64,000 bases of DNA, taken from contig CM019238.1 of the NCBI GenBank assembly GCA_009741485.1, positions 8,909,477 to 8,973,476 of the forward strand, read 5' to 3'. This DNA comes from Malurus cyaneus samueli (Eukaryota > Chordata > Aves > Passeriformes > Maluridae). The notes under the pieces are model-generated. The model did no database searches, was not told where the DNA came from, and worked only from the letters and a program-made list of their open reading frames with translations. Below, piece after piece: positions 1 through 13,348 of the stretch (positions are counted from its first letter, which is position 1; each line of letters begins with the position of its first letter). The translations under genes and the position numbers were made by a program.

Positions 1-1563
1 GAGGCCCAAATCTCAGCCTTAAGTCAGAATATCTCCAAAGTCTTAGAGACACAAAGCTTATTCCAGATCAAAAATTTGCAAGTGGCTCTTGTATTTGTAA
101 TGAACTGAGACCTGTGCCAGAGTGCTCTATGATTTCTTTTCAATCAAAAGGTAAACTGGCAAAATGTTTTTGTTCTTTTATTTTCAGCCTTTCCCTCTTA
201 TCGGTGAGACTCAATAGCGAAGGTTTTACATAAGAACATGTAATTCTTCTGTATTTTCTCTCCTTTGAACTACTACTCAGTTAAAAAAATACTATTTCTC
301 CATGAATCCTCTTTTGGCCTATAATCATTGTGTTTACTATTTGGCCTTTCTGAAATAAATTTGACTGTTATATGGACAGTAAGGAAATTACAGAACGCTG
401 TTGATTATTGTGTAACAGCAGATTTAATGAAAATCTTTAGTTTATCAAGTAAAACACATATTTTCACTTCAATAGGAGTAATTTCTGTGAATAGGTTCTA
501 AAGTCACAGTAGTTACTCCAAAAAAAAACCTTGTTTTATAAAGTGCATGTTTGGTCTCCAAACTGCTGGAGATGTAATTGTAAATGTGCTGAATTATTTT
601 CTATGGAAAAACGTCTTACATACTTTTATTTTTCATTTTCTGTTTTCCTATGTGTTGAGAAATGTACACTATACAGAGTTGTTGAATGTGCCCACAAAGT
701 GGGCAGTGAGGAAGGTGAGCAGTTGGGACACACCCCAGGGATGTGATTTGGGTACCTCTCACCGAGCATGGGGGCTGCAGCAGCTTCAGCAGCACTTTCT
801 GAGAGTCTTGCCGAAATTCTTAGGAGTTAATTAGGCAAATACAAGAGATAGAATAAGAAATACAGTATTTCTTCTGGTTTTGGTTTTTTTTTTAACACCC
901 CATTATTTCCTTTAAGCCCAATACAATGGGTGATATGGCTGCTCATTTAGTGGTTATTTTTAGCCTGTTAGTGAGTAGGATTTTTCTTCCATGATACTTT
1001 ACCATTTTATCAGCAGCTGATTTGGACTTGCAAATCATCGGTCCTATTGATCAAAGGTGCTGAACTCCTACTGTTCCTATTGATTTCAGCAGGTGATGCA
1101 AATGTTCAGTGCCTCTGAAAATTGCATCTCATGTTCTTGGATTTAACCATCCCTGACTACGAAATGACTATTTTATATACAAATGAATTCTCAAGTATGA
1201 ATATGAAGTCGTCCCTATCCTTCATGATATTATCACTATTTATGAGTGTGAGAGGGGTGTTGGGTCTTAAATTATATTCACATGGAGGGTAAGGAAATTA
1301 AAGCCTCTCTGCTGCCTGACACGGTGACCTGCCATTTCTCACTCTCTGTTCAGGGCACAGGAGTGATGGTTTCAACATTAGGAAATGCCAGGCCAAATTT
1401 TAAGGACATGTGTATCTCAGTGCATAGATTTATAACACTGGTTGCATTGCTTTACATGATGTACAACAGCAGCAAAAATAGGAATTATGCAGAGAGGGCT
1501 CAAGGGGAAAATATGCTGATGTACACATATAGAATATAATGGTATAGTAAACTGTGATAAGTG

Positions 1564-1609
1564 TTTCAGGGTTATGCAAACATTGTGATGCAGATGCATA
1601 ACCCTGAAA
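1564..1609. repeat. Perfect 15-bp inverted repeat
   Basis: TTTCAGGGTTATGCA at 1564-1578 and its exact reverse complement TGCATAACCCTGAAA at 1595-1609 flank a 16-base loop. It is the longest perfect hairpin arm I noticed in the window. It lies in intron sequence and I recognise no transposon family. Confidence 0.9.
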
Positions 1610-3413
1610 TGGCATTGAACTACTTAATGGCAGAACTATCCCTGAGACAGATGCAGCAGGGTCTCACAGCTGGAATTGTGGGGTCTGCTCTCTTGGATCC
1701 TGGGTCTTGCAGAGGAACTTGATACTGTCACAAATCTCTTTAGTTCTCAGAGCAGAAATCCTGACAACATTTACTGTTGGACATCCAAGAATAGGTTTTG
1801 TTTGCTCCTAAGCCTAAAATACAACACAGTAATGAAAAATGAAACCATCCTCCCTATGGGAGGATTGCAGGAGAGGGGGTTGTATTTTTCTTTTCACGTG
1901 TAAGAATATGCTAAGTGTAAAGAGAAGACTTCTTGAGAAAGAGGAGAATTTGGCTATAACAAATATATGGAAGAAATCCTTATTTCATTAAATGCCTTAG
2001 ATGGTCAAAATAACTTATCACTTTAATATGAATTTTAAAAAATATTCCGAAGACTGAATCAAATGCTAACAATCTCAAATTCTGAATTTTTTTTATAGCA
2101 GAGTGAAAAAGTATTTTATTTGTAAAATGAGCTAACAGACGATCACCTCTTCTAAAGGTCAAGATCAGATGTTTGATTCTGGCTCTTATTTTTGTCTGGG
2201 TACTTTTCTCATTAATTCACCTTTACTAGAACTGAGACACCAATGCATCTGTGGCTTCATGCCACACTGAAACCCAGTTTTACAAGCAGAACCTGCTCGC
2301 AGTTACAGAAACAAATAATTTTCTGGCACTAACTCAGAGCAGGTGCAGAAAGAGTAGTCAGCTGCTGATGTACATTCTATTACAGCTCTTCTAAAGTCTG
2401 GGCTTCAGGGGGATGATCTACTGAGATTCTGTAAAACAGCAGAGAAAGCTAAACATAAGCCTTTAGTGAGGTCAGCAGTTTGGAGGGACTTCACATTTGC
2501 AGGAATTTTGTCCTTTGAAGTTCATCTCGCAGGTAGTGAGTGCTTATTGCACAGGACTTTTTTGACATCTCCTCACTACTGAGAGTCTCTTTTGCACTGG
2601 AGCCAAGGCTCTTATTCATATTCTGCCAAACATGTAGCACCGGAGTTGACAAGCTGTGCTTACACAGAAGGTAGATAAGAATAAATGAAATTAGATCATT
2701 GGCTTCCTAGCAGATGGCGGGTTAATCCAGTTTACAAAGCGAGTTCTGAAAAAAATTGCTTGTATCTTTGTGGATATTTGCTTTAGTATGCTATAGAATT
2801 GTGGGACTGAGGAAGTCAGTGTGGAACTGGCAGTTTGTTTTGTTTAGGTGTTGAACAGAATAAGTGATCTGGTCATTTACTTCAGAGCTGAAGATCCAAG
2901 CTTTTGTTCTGAGCATGGCCCTGCTGGTTTCACTAACAGCAGTGATGCGAAGCAACAAAAACCTGCCTCTGAGTAGAGAAAATCCCTTAGGCAGCATAAA
3001 GTTACACTCACTTTTCATCTCTTTGTTCCATGAAAGAAATTTATGGAAAGGGTAGATGATGTAGGCCTTTAATATATCTTTTTCTGCAAGAGATCTGTTT
3101 TATACCTAATAATTATTTTTTACCTTAGAAGAATAATAAATTAGCTAAGAAAAGCTCTGTACTGTGAGTAGCATCTTCTGTACTGCAGAGATAGAGGTCA
3201 TTTAAAATTACCCTGCACAGCTCCACTGTGCAGCCTTGCCAGGGCAGGGTGGCTGAGCAAGAAATTTAAGTTCACCATAATCCTGTGGCATTCTTCAGTC
3301 TCTTCAAATCCACTGACTACAGACTCCCCTTCTGCCATAATACCCATAATGCATGTTAAAAAAAAAAAAATCTGTTTCTACTTTTGTGTTAGAATTTTAT
3401 CAGAACCTTTATC

Positions 3414-3438
3414 AGATAGCCCCTGAAAAGGGCTATCT
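3414..3438. repeat. Perfect 9-bp hairpin
   Basis: AGATAGCCC and GGGCTATCT pair around a 7-base loop. It is intronic and no function is apparent. Confidence 0.8.
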
Positions 3439-4453
3439 AATAAAATATAAATGAAATATAGATATGGTGGTATCAATCATGTAAGCCCCATCTCCCAGCG
3501 TTATGTAGAGGGTCAAATTTTGCCTTCAGATGAATTTTGCCTGCAGATCACCTCAGTGAAAGTGATGCACAACTCTGCTCATGGCAACCTGCAACTCACA
3601 GATTGCACAGAGCAGAGTAATAATGTAATTACAGACAGAGGATTATACTGGATGCTCAAACAAGCTGAGAAAGAAGCCTTTTCAGGTGAGGGCAGTTCCT
3701 ACCATCAGGGAGAATATTACACTCAGCTGTTTGAGGAGAGGTTTGGTTAGGCCAGCTGATGGAAGTTAGGGGCTGATGCTCCTGCTGACTCACCACAGCT
3801 CCTCCTAATAAAAAGCTCGTCCCAGCCAAAAAGCTGTTTCATCTCCGTTTGCCTGGTGGTTCTTGGGTTTTGCCTGAAACTGTAGCAGCTCAGCAGTGAC
3901 CTTATTCGCCCTACTAGCAATTGAAGTATTTTGGGTGCTGCAAAATACAAGGTATGTGATTGCAGAAATTTTTTTTTAATGCCAGATAGGCAGAGCCAGA
4001 GTAGCTTTTGCTTCTTCTGAAATGTAAGTGTAGTCATCAAACCTCAAAGGCTGTTCTGTGTGAACTTGAGCTCCCTCACATAATGCATCCTTAGTCCTAA
4101 TGGTGGGTTTCGCAGTGTTAGTCAGCAGCCAGCCCTCAAGGGTGCTGCTGTCAAGATGTTCAGAAGGTTGAGCTCTGAGGAAAGGGCAGAGACTTTCATC
4201 AGAAAGCAAATCTCCCTCCTTTTTACCCAGCCCAGTACTAAGCTGGACAGAGTGATGGTATCATCCCCTATTTGTTCTCTGTAGTAGGTTCTTACACCTG
4301 GGCATTACACATGGGAAATATAGCTGAGACCCTTGCAAATGGATTTATGCTGTGGGAAATGACATTGTGGCCCACACTTGAATTGCACAGCATTTTCTGT
4401 GCCTCTTTGTGTAAAATCTAGAAAACCGCTAGAGAAAATCAAAGGGAGAATAA

Positions 4454-4476
4454 CTCAAAAGAGAAGTTCTTTTGAG
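4454..4476. repeat. Perfect 9-bp hairpin
   Basis: CTCAAAAGA and TCTTTTGAG pair around a 5-base loop. It is intronic and no function is apparent. Confidence 0.75.
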
Positions 4477-5280
4477 CTTTTTAATGAAATTCAGTACATG
4501 CCTACTTATTCTAAAGAGATTTGAGAGATGGAGATTTTAAAGTTTTATGTAATCTTATTTGGTGAAAAAACTGAGTATTTAAAATATGGTTTACATATGT
4601 TGTAGGAAAAAAGCTTTGTAGGAATATTGTATACCCTAGGTAAAAGAAAAGTATCATAGAAAATGAGTAGCTAAGGGAGGGCTCTGTTTTTGCTAAATCA
4701 ACATTTATTATTCCCTGTAGTTAACTTCTGAAAAAGGTATCTCTAGGAATGAATGCCTTCACTGGTGTTTGTAGTCTGGTTAATCCCAGAGTGACACCGG
4801 GATCTAAAGGTAATTTCTCAAAAGCTATAATTAATGTAATGAAATTTGAATGAATTGAAGATTGCAAGATGACTGGGTTTCTGCAGTGCCAGAAGTCATT
4901 CAGTTCAATTCCAGTAGACCTTGTTTTCCCAGCCATGGTTCCTCGGTTGTGCCATGGTTTAGCATGGATTTGGTGCCCCGTGTCACCTCGTGGGGAGGAG
5001 ATGGTCAAGCCCAGCAGAGACTGTCCTCTCCTCTCCTCTGCAACGCAGTTGGTGTTTCTCAGGGAGGAGGTTGCTGTCAAACGTAGATACAGAGAGTTTT
5101 ATCAGCTTCCCAGGCTTTGGCACGAGCTGTAAAAACAACAGCACTTGCCCAGCCTGAAGGAAGACAAAGGCAGTAAAGGGCTGGAATTGGTGCGAGTGGA
5201 TGACAGCATGCACAGGGTGTGTAATCTGGCAAAGGCTGGCAGAGGAAAGGGTGCAGCATAAGTTCAACCCTGGCTTTACC

Positions 5281-5297
5281 TTTTTTTTTTTTTTTTT
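5281..5297. repeat. T homopolymer, 17 bases
   Basis: Seventeen consecutive T in the upstream intron. Nearby sequence does not look like the 3' end of a retrocopy. Confidence 0.95.
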
Positions 5298-6764
5298 GTG
5301 ACATTCCCCTTGTAGCACATGGAAATGCTGCCCTAGGAAATGAGTAATAACAGCAGTGGGACTAGTGTAAGAAAGCCACTAGATTATATTCATGATTCCG
5401 TAACCACTAAAAGCTTATTATTGATGTGTGCAGTTGTTTTGCTTCTAGTGATCTGTTTCAAGTGCTGCTATAATTATTTGCATTAGTATAAATGAAATGT
5501 ACATTCATTAGCTATCAGTCCCATTGAACTGTGTTACCTTTTGTTGTTCATAACTCTTTAAATAATAATAATGTCCAGAAGCTCAAGCCAGCAGCGAGAG
5601 CACTTACTCTCGAGATGTCAAGGCTGCTTTTTGTTGTACGTGGCAATGATCTGTCTTGCATTAAGAATCTCAAAGCTCAGACCTTAACTCTGTGGATTCT
5701 GACTGCAAGACCCTTTTCAAAGTATCATCAGGGTCCCTTGATGATTTCAAGCCCATAGAATATGAAGCAATCCAGGCTTGAGAGCTCACCACTTACACTA
5801 GGAAACTTGAAAGTAAGTCTGTAATACCTCTTCAGGGAGCGGGTGTGTGCTGTCCAGTGTCTCCAGAGCCCAAATCTGATGGTCAGACAATGGTTTGAGA
5901 TGCAGTAAATTTGTCACAAATACTGCCACCTCACTAATTCAGTAGTAATGCTCTCATTTGCATGGTTTATATCATGTATCTGTAGCTGGGTGACCCAGGA
6001 GTGCTCAGATCTGGAATTAATGACTGTAGATTGGCAGCTTTGCATTCCTGTGCTAGTTTTCCCAAGCCCTTGACAGGAATCCATTCAAGGCTTGGGATTT
6101 CGTTAAATTTATAAAAATCTTACTTTTCAGCATGCAAGGGAGGCTTGTGACCAAACATGTGGGAAATAGCTCCAAGTTATCTGGTTGTATTGAGATATTT
6201 TGCTTGAAGTAAGTACAAGTGCAGAATAAAACTATGTACTTCCTTAATGCAAGACCTATTCTAGATCACACTTATTTCTCCTGAGAGTCTCTGAGGTTCC
6301 TGCATGGTTCAGGAAGAGCAAATACATTGCCTTTTAGGCTCCCACTGTGGGCAGATCCTACTCAGTGCAAATTGCTGCATGTGGCTAAAGAGCTGCTGCT
6401 CTGCTTTGCTCTTTACGTGACAATTTCAGCTCCTCAGTGGGGGTCATCCTCAATCTATATTTTAGTGGGTCATCAGTCCTCCCTGCTGAGTTACTTCAAT
6501 GCTGAGGCAACCTCTACCTTGGAATAATTTGCCCTTCCCAGTAAGACCTAGGTAATTGTCTAGGCTAACTGCAGTACTATCATATTATACTAAAATAAGA
6601 TCCTCTGTCACTGTCTTTCTCCATCCTTCCAGGCATCAGATCAGAAACAAAGGAAAGCAGAAAATATGAATGGTTCTGCAGGCAAAGTAGAGTAGGCAGC
6701 CCCTGTGAACAGCAATAAGGATAGTTTATAACTTAGTAAAAGGATTGCTTAGTAGATTTCTTAG

Positions 6765-6855
6765 TGCATATATAATATGCACTAATATAATAATATATGA
6801 TATTATAAGAATATATAATATTATAATAACCATAATATAATAACAACTATATTTC
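6765..6855. repeat. AT-rich low-complexity block
   Basis: About 90 bases of mostly ATA, TAT and AATA words with almost no G or C. It is an intronic simple-sequence block. Confidence 0.85.
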
Positions 6856-7402
6856 TGTTAATTTGTTCATTAAATAATTGCATATATTTAAGATGTAGAG
6901 CCAGCTTTTTGTCTGGAGTCAGTGTTTTTGCTAATGTTTAACCTGAATTGAAAGGTTTTGGAGTGCAGTGGGCACAGTTTCATTCCAAACTGAATTAAAA
7001 AGGAGAGAAGTTTTAGTTGGTGTCATTGCTTTTGTCAACAAATTCTGAGGTCTTTGACAGTTGAAAGCTGAGGGACAAAACTGATGTAGCATTAGGATCC
7101 GTCACACAATATTGAATTTATTCAACTTTTACCCTTTCTCTTGCAAGTAATTCCATTAATTGCTGGAGAAATTAGTCACCCTGACCTGGCTAAGCTCCAA
7201 AAGAAAGTGTGGAAACTAATTAAACATTGAGTTTTAAGGTAAAATGGTAAATTGCTCATTAGCCCCCTTGAAATTCTGATTTATTACTAACAGAACAAAG
7301 TAATACTTGACTTTGCAGAAACTGGGTCATAACATTCTTTCGTAGTCTAACTGAAGGTGCTGTAGTTTAGACATCAGTTAATTGGTCTTCGTTTTTTTGC
7401 AG

Positions 7403-7555
7403 CAGTACACTTGTTTGGTTTAACCTGGCAACTACAGCCTGTGGAAGGGCAGCTCTATGAAAATGGAGTTAGCAAAGGAAATAAAGGAACAGAGTCCATG
7501 GATACTACTTACTCACCAATCGGAGGGAAAACTTCGGATAAAACGGACAAAAAAG
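7403..7555 (+). CDS. TENM1: Teneurin exon: end of membrane helix and juxtamembrane segment
   Basis: This exon is 153 nt, entered in phase 1 (its first two bases CA complete a codon begun upstream) and left after one base of the next codon. It encodes residues 1-50. The start, VHLFGLTWQLQP, is the conserved extracellular end of the teneurin transmembrane helix, and GTESMDTTYSPIGGK is the juxtamembrane signature shared by the family. The acceptor follows TTTTTTTGCAG, although the next three bases are again CAG, so a tandem NAGNAG acceptor (three-base shift) is possible. The donor is AAAAAG|GTGAGT, a strong site. Most of the helix must lie on the preceding exon, outside the window. Confidence 0.88.
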
Positions 7556-10500
7556 GTGAGTGTGAATGAGAAACCAGACAGATTATGAATAGTTAAACAT
7601 TACTCCTGTTAGGATGCTGCATTTGCTACATTTTGACAGTACTTTGAGACCAGGTTCTATCTTCTTTAGTATGATTTTAAAACTGATGTGAAAAGCCCAT
7701 GCCCAGGTAGGTTCCTTTAGCAGAACTCTCACTGAAATTAGCAACCAGCCCAGACCATTAGAAAAGGAAGGTTCAATAGCACGGTGAGACAAGAGATGAG
7801 AGAGTTTGGCTTCTGTCTTAAGACAAGGGAGGGGAGACGTATCTGCCTTGTTCCCTCTTGTGCAGAGGACTTGGCGCTGTGCCTGTCTTGCAGACCAAAG
7901 TCAGACTCAGACAAAGTGAAACCCTTTGTACTGACAGGTCAGAATGTGCAGAAGAGTAGAAATCTTAATGTTTTTCAAAGCATGCAGCTCTTGAAGGTGT
8001 AAGCTAAAGTACAGCATCCTGTCACATCCCAGCTGACCCCGTCACAGTGAATCAGCTCCCAGGAATGTTCCAAGGTTTCACAGAGCACTGGCAGCTCCCT
8101 GCTGCCAGGGCACAGCCCTGCTCTGCCCTCCTGCCTCTCTGTGCCACTCCCTGTGCCCTGTGCCCACTGCAGGGCTTTTCCTGCTCAGCCAGGCCATGTC
8201 AGTCCTCCATGGCAGCAGAAAATGGCTTTGTTAAAGCTTGCAGAGCATCTTCTGCCACAGAAGGGCTGAACCAGACCTCTTGAAGTGCCAGAGCTGGGAT
8301 AGGAAAGGAGTGGGCTGTGCACCCAGGGTGTTGGAACAGAGAGAAGGAGCTGAGATGTGCAATTCCTTCCTCTGAAGTCATTTCATGTTATTAGGTCACC
8401 TACTCCAGTATTAATCACAAGCTCTGGCCATCATGGCAATTTCTCAAAATTCTTCCATTTCTCAAAAAAGTGTGGAGAAATCAGATCAAAGTGAATGGGA
8501 GTAGAATATGAAACCTAATCTTTCCAGCTGTTGGGAGGAGGTAAAATTGTACTGGTAGCTCTGCAGTGATAGTGATTTCCAGAGCTTTCAAATTTTAAAG
8601 TAGAGCAGGGATCTGATTTTGTGTGTTCAGGGTAAGATCCATGATTGAAAATAGGCAACAAAGTGGGACATGGCTGTACCAGTCCCTCCAGGAGGAAGAC
8701 TGCATTGCACATCAATGGTCTTGCAAATCAGTGTGGCACAACTGGATAAAGATCCTATTAGATAAATGAGTAATAGAAATACACATAAGGAGATGATGAT
8801 GTATGATGTTGTTATCCATTATTTCATCCCTTAGAGTGGATTTGTAGTGTATTGCTGTAAATGTTTTATACACTTCTATGTTTTTGTCCTGGTGCACCAT
8901 GGAAAATATATCAAACAGTTCTTCTCAACTGCCTTCAATCATTTTGTCAATATAGCACAGATTTACTAAATTTTTTTCCAATGCATTTGGCTTCCAAAGA
9001 AGGATGTGTAGAAAAAACATCAAAAATCTTTAAAAATTAGATGGTTGAAAATAGAGAAAAGAATATATGAATCAATAAAGACCCAATGTAGTAGGTAAAA
9101 ACCCAAACCATCTGCCTTGCCCCAGGGAATCCCAGTTTTCAGTGTAGTAACACAACTTCCTCACAACACTAAGAACAGTCTTGTGGCAGCAGAGCAATTT
9201 CATAGCAGTCTCAGAAGTCAGTCATGAGCAGACCTACACTGTTGTCTCACTTGTCTGCTTTCACCTTTTTGGTGTAACATGTAATCCAGAGTTTGTGCTA
9301 ACATGGAGTATACACTTGGAAAAACACAAGAAAAATCAGTGGGAGTAGTGCATGCATCATCTGGCTATGGCTAATCTTTGCTCATTTTCTTTCTTTTCAT
9401 CACTTTTAGTTTTAAGTAATTTTATTCCCAGTCCTCCTAACAAATTCTCCATCTGGTAGTGATGGAAAGGAGCACTTGGAAACAGGCAACTCCTTTCCCT
9501 ACAGCAGGATACACAGAAAGTTGATGCTTTGCCTGTAAACTTGAAGCCTCTGATGTAATTTCACAGGGATAAACAATACTGTGACCTCACATTTTCCCAA
9601 CTCAATGCAGCAGCACAGAATGCTTTTCCAGACTTTAAAAGCATAAATTTTAACTAATTTTTTAATGAAAATCAAGTTTATTAACCAGCAAGTCACATTT
9701 CTTCATGAAGTCACTTTATAACACACTGACCCACGGCTATGAGTTAACATTTTAATATGTAGTAATGTGATTAAAAAGTCAGACATCCTATTGATGCTGG
9801 TATTTACCAGGGGAGTACAAGGAAATTGATTGTTTCAGGATCAGTAATAATAAGCATATGGGTAAATTCTTGTGGAGGTAATTGGCACCACGCTGTTCAG
9901 AGTTTTTCTTTCTTGAAGCCAAGAGAAACCTTGATTAGGAATCTATCTTCTGTTTTAGACCTCTGAGGAAACTGTGCTTAGATAGCATAGGGAAGAATTA
10001 ATACCCTAGTTGGCAAGATTGGGAGCTGTTCAAGGAATTGAATATAGATAATTAAATGACACTTTATCATCAGAAAAATGTTTTTACGACAAGAGCAGAA
10101 TTGTATTGCAGCACTGTGATTTAAAAAGTTTATTTTGGACTTTTTCAAGAAAGAGCAATAAAGTGCATTAGGAGTCTGTGAGGAGAGTGTCTTCAGGTAC
10201 CTTTTTTGTACATCTGCTTAGTTAACTAAGCACAGAAACAAAGCTAAATTCATTTTCTGTAAAGAAAGCAGAGTGTCTCGATGAATATGAGGATTTTCAT
10301 ATTCAGACATGGCTCCTACAGTGGCCTTTCCATGCTGTGTGGTTGTCTGAAAAATTGTAATTCGAAAGGAAGATATTGTGCAACTGCATCCTGTCTGTTG
10401 GGGTAGATAGTGTGTGTGTTCCTGTTAGCATTGTGAACAGCATTTCTTTCCCATGGGATGAGATAAAGATATATCTGAATGCATCTGTTTTTTTAAAGCT

Positions 10501-12544
10501 TATATTAAATTGTTGCTGAAGCAAAGGTATTTTCGCCCAAATGTGGAAAAACTCCCGAGCTGCATAGTTTTTAGCCTAGCAACACTAACATGATATTCAG
10601 CATAATTTGATAATATCAGTGGGTGAAAATTCACTCAAACTATAGACAACATTTTCTTTTCAACAAAGAAACAGACCTTCTCACTTCAAAAATAAGTAGT
10701 TACTGTATGTTAAAAACCTTGAGCACTGTCCAGTAATGCCATGAACTTCAAAAATGATACTGTATGCTTGATTTTTTACTTTGTGCTCTACCATCTTGTA
10801 ATTTAATCATATTAATTACCATGTGTCAATGCCACCAAAAAGTTCCATAGTGTTTTACTTAACCCATGGTAATTGATTGCTAAGAATCTTTAAGTTGTAA
10901 TATCTCTAGAGTATTGGAAATGGGGGAGAAGGTTTTTAAATTTACATAAGCCAAATAGGATCTTTTCTGGGTTGAGGTTGGAAGGGATCCGCTTTCAGTG
11001 TCCAGCATAGGAAGTTTAATTCTCTTTTCAAAACTCAACATTCAAGATTCTTTCTGTGAAGCAAATTGGGCAGGAGTAGACTCACCTTGGACATTGTTAA
11101 AGCAGTAATGTGGAAATATTTTAACTCATGAACTAAGTGGTGTATTTTTTGAGTACTAGATTATAAGTTTCTGCGCTAAAAATAGATGTTTTTACATGAT
11201 GAGGTGTTATAACTTAGCTCCTAGTTCTTGCTGTAGGTTTGGTGACACAAAGCAGCTGTAAAGCTGGAAGATCTGGTACCCTGAGAATTGCTCCTGCCTT
11301 GTAAATTAAATCTCTATTCATTAAGAATGCTAAGTACTTCCTACGCTAGTTAAAGCCTATGTAAGGTCCCACTGAGGGTCTTTGTTATTAACACACTCAG
11401 GCAAAAGCTGGCCCTGGCTTTGCTACTGCTGTTTTCATTTCCTGGGGTGATTTATAAAATTTCAGGTACATTATGTGGGATTACATATTTATATGCATTT
11501 ATTGTGAAAGATAAGGCTCCAGTCACTTTGTTCCTCATTATTTTTCACTGAAATTCTGGAATGAAATGAAGCATATATATGGATGCTGAATTCAGTCTTC
11601 TCTTGACTCATCCTCTAATGCCATTCGCTATCCTGCTTTTATTCTAGTTCAGAGCGTGGAAATGTCAGAAGAGTTTTACAAACCTTTCAATGGAATTAAC
11701 TCAAATGTTAGCAGGATTGGATCTGTGATTTGCAGCATGTCACCATGCTGATCACAGACAGGCAGGAAAACACATAAAGATGGTGATATAAGCCAGCTCC
11801 ACTTCAGTTTGGCGAAGTCTTCCTTGTGTATTCCATTTCCCTTTCTATTTCGGTGCCTCACACCCGTGTGTGAAGTTACACATTGTAGGTGTCTGCAATT
11901 TTGTTGTTGGGCATTATGAAAGTATTTCAGCTTTGTCTTCAGAGTGCTTTTCCCTGTCCTCGTGCCCCTCTTATGCTTTCATGAAGAAAGATCAAACCAG
12001 AACAGATGTTCTTTGTATCTCCAGGACTAGATTAACACCACCATAATAAAACCATTAGGAACGGTGATTAATAGAAATCTGGGCTTTGGACAGGGGCTCT
12101 GAGCTGCCAGATTTGATGGATTTTCTGCCCTCACTGGGGTCCATTTGTGTAGCTTATGCAATGCCCCTTTGGCAGCAGTCTGAAATATGTGCACAAGGAA
12201 GAATCTCCCACTGTTCTCTCTCTGTGCATTCACAGCTGAATGTGTTTTGTTTGCACAGTTGATGGGCAAAGACTGTGGTTTACTCAGCAGCAGTTCCACC
12301 TTCTCGTATTCAGTCAAGTATTATAAGATTTCCAGGGCAAAAATGCCCCATGACACTTGTTGGAAATAATGTGTGCGTGTTTATTTGTGTTTTCCAACTT
12401 GTTGAATAAAAAATGCAGTTATCTCTGTTTAGAAGCTCATTTTTTGTATATTCCAATATATCTAAGGCGCATTTGTACCTTGTAATCTCTCTTCACCCAC
12501 TGTGAATACACAACTGACTGTTCTGTTTGTTTCTGGAATATCAG
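7556..12544 (+). other. Teneurin intron, 4,989 bp
   Basis: This intron lies between the two juxtamembrane exons. Around 8050-8270 there is a GC-richer patch without a convincing frame. A phrase near 10970-10995 resembles the start of an antisense CR1 but does not continue. Otherwise I see AT-rich intronic sequence without a supportable feature. Confidence 0.7.
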
Positions 12545-12744
12545 TGTTTCAGAAGGGCCGGGCCATTGACACGGGAGAAGTAGAGATTGGAGCACAGGTT
12601 ATGCAAACCATCCCACCTGGTTTATTCTGGCGCTTCCAAATCACCATCCATCACCCCGTGTACTTGAAATTTAACATTTCCCTGGCCAAGGATTCTCTGC
12701 TGGGAATTTATGGCAGAAGGAACATCCCACCCACGCACACTCAG
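12545..12744 (+). CDS. TENM1: Teneurin exon: juxtamembrane ectodomain
   Basis: This exon is 200 nt, entered in phase 1 and ending on a complete codon. It encodes residues 51-117, from [18 protein letters not shown] to [11 protein letters not shown]. The block is among the most conserved parts of teneurin between the membrane and the EGF repeats and has no standalone named domain. N94 in an N-I-S sequon is a likely N-glycosylation site. I see no canonical furin site (R-X-K/R-R) here or in the neighbouring juxtamembrane exons. The acceptor is GGAATATCAG| and the donor is CTCAG|GTAATT, which is acceptable. The open frame runs past the donor into the intron, but that extension is not family-like. 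Confidence 0.92.
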
Positions 12745-13242
12745 GTAATTGGAAACAGTCTTGATTCTGTCTCAGTTATATTTCAAACAGCTGGGGATGG
12801 GAGTGTTCACAACACACTTTCAAAGCAGAGAGAGAGGAAGGGGTTGGCTGTAATCACAGTCTGGTCATCCCTTTGTTTTACTGAGCTCTAACAGTGCCTC
12901 AAACCATGATCTCTCAGATGAGGGGACAGTGTCACACCAGACCACAGGATGTGAGGGAGGCTGGACAGGCACACACTGTCCTGCTGCACAGTTCCAGCAT
13001 CCTCTGTGCAAGGGGTGAAATTCCAGTTCATTTGAAAATGTTTTAATCTTTTCATGACCCCGTTAATACAAACAGATTGCACAGTCAGTGTAAAGAGTTA
13101 ATAGAAAAGAAAAAAAACTGTCTCTGCTTTCGCAGATGAAAATTATTTTTGAATGCTTACTCCTGAGGATTTTGCAAGACAAAACCTAGCTAAGCAGTCA
13201 TATGCAATATTGCTGGTCACATTCAACTTTCTTTTTTTTTTT

Positions 13243-13257
13243 NNNNNNNNNNNNNNN
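13243..13257. other. Assembly gap of 15 N
   Basis: Fifteen unresolved bases follow a run of T. It lies inside an intron, so it does not affect the coding sequence. The true length is unknown. Confidence 0.98.
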
Positions 13258-13326
13258 CTTAATGTGTTTGGCATATAAAGTTGTCATTTCTATAGATAAT
13301 AATTTTTCATCTTTCTTTATAGCTGG

Positions 13327-13348
13327 ATCACACTCCATAGAGTGTGAT
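13327..13348. repeat. Perfect 8-bp hairpin
   Basis: ATCACACT and AGTGTGAT pair around a 6-base loop, about 70 bases after the N gap. It is intronic and no function is apparent. Confidence 0.7.

Larger units (their letters stand above)
1..7402 (+). other. Upstream teneurin intron (partial)
   Basis: This stretch precedes the first exon in the window and should be the 3' part of the intron after the exon encoding most of the transmembrane helix. I found no coding exon in it. It holds a 15-bp perfect inverted repeat (1564-1609), a 9-bp hairpin (3414-3438), another at 4454-4476, a 17-T run (5281-5297) and an AT-rich block (6765-6855). The 3' end has a T-run polypyrimidine tract running into the acceptor at 7401-7402. 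Confidence 0.75.

Noticed and set aside
547..834. Open frames around 531-834 with a Cys-rich start (CWRCNCKC) that recalls the sequence before the teneurin membrane helix
   Set aside because: After the first few residues there is no hydrophobic helix or teneurin match, and no suitable splice sites frame it.
10966..11000. Phrase similar to the antisense CR1 start (GAGGTTGGAAGGGATCC)
   Set aside because: The similarity does not extend beyond about 20 bases, so it is too short to call.
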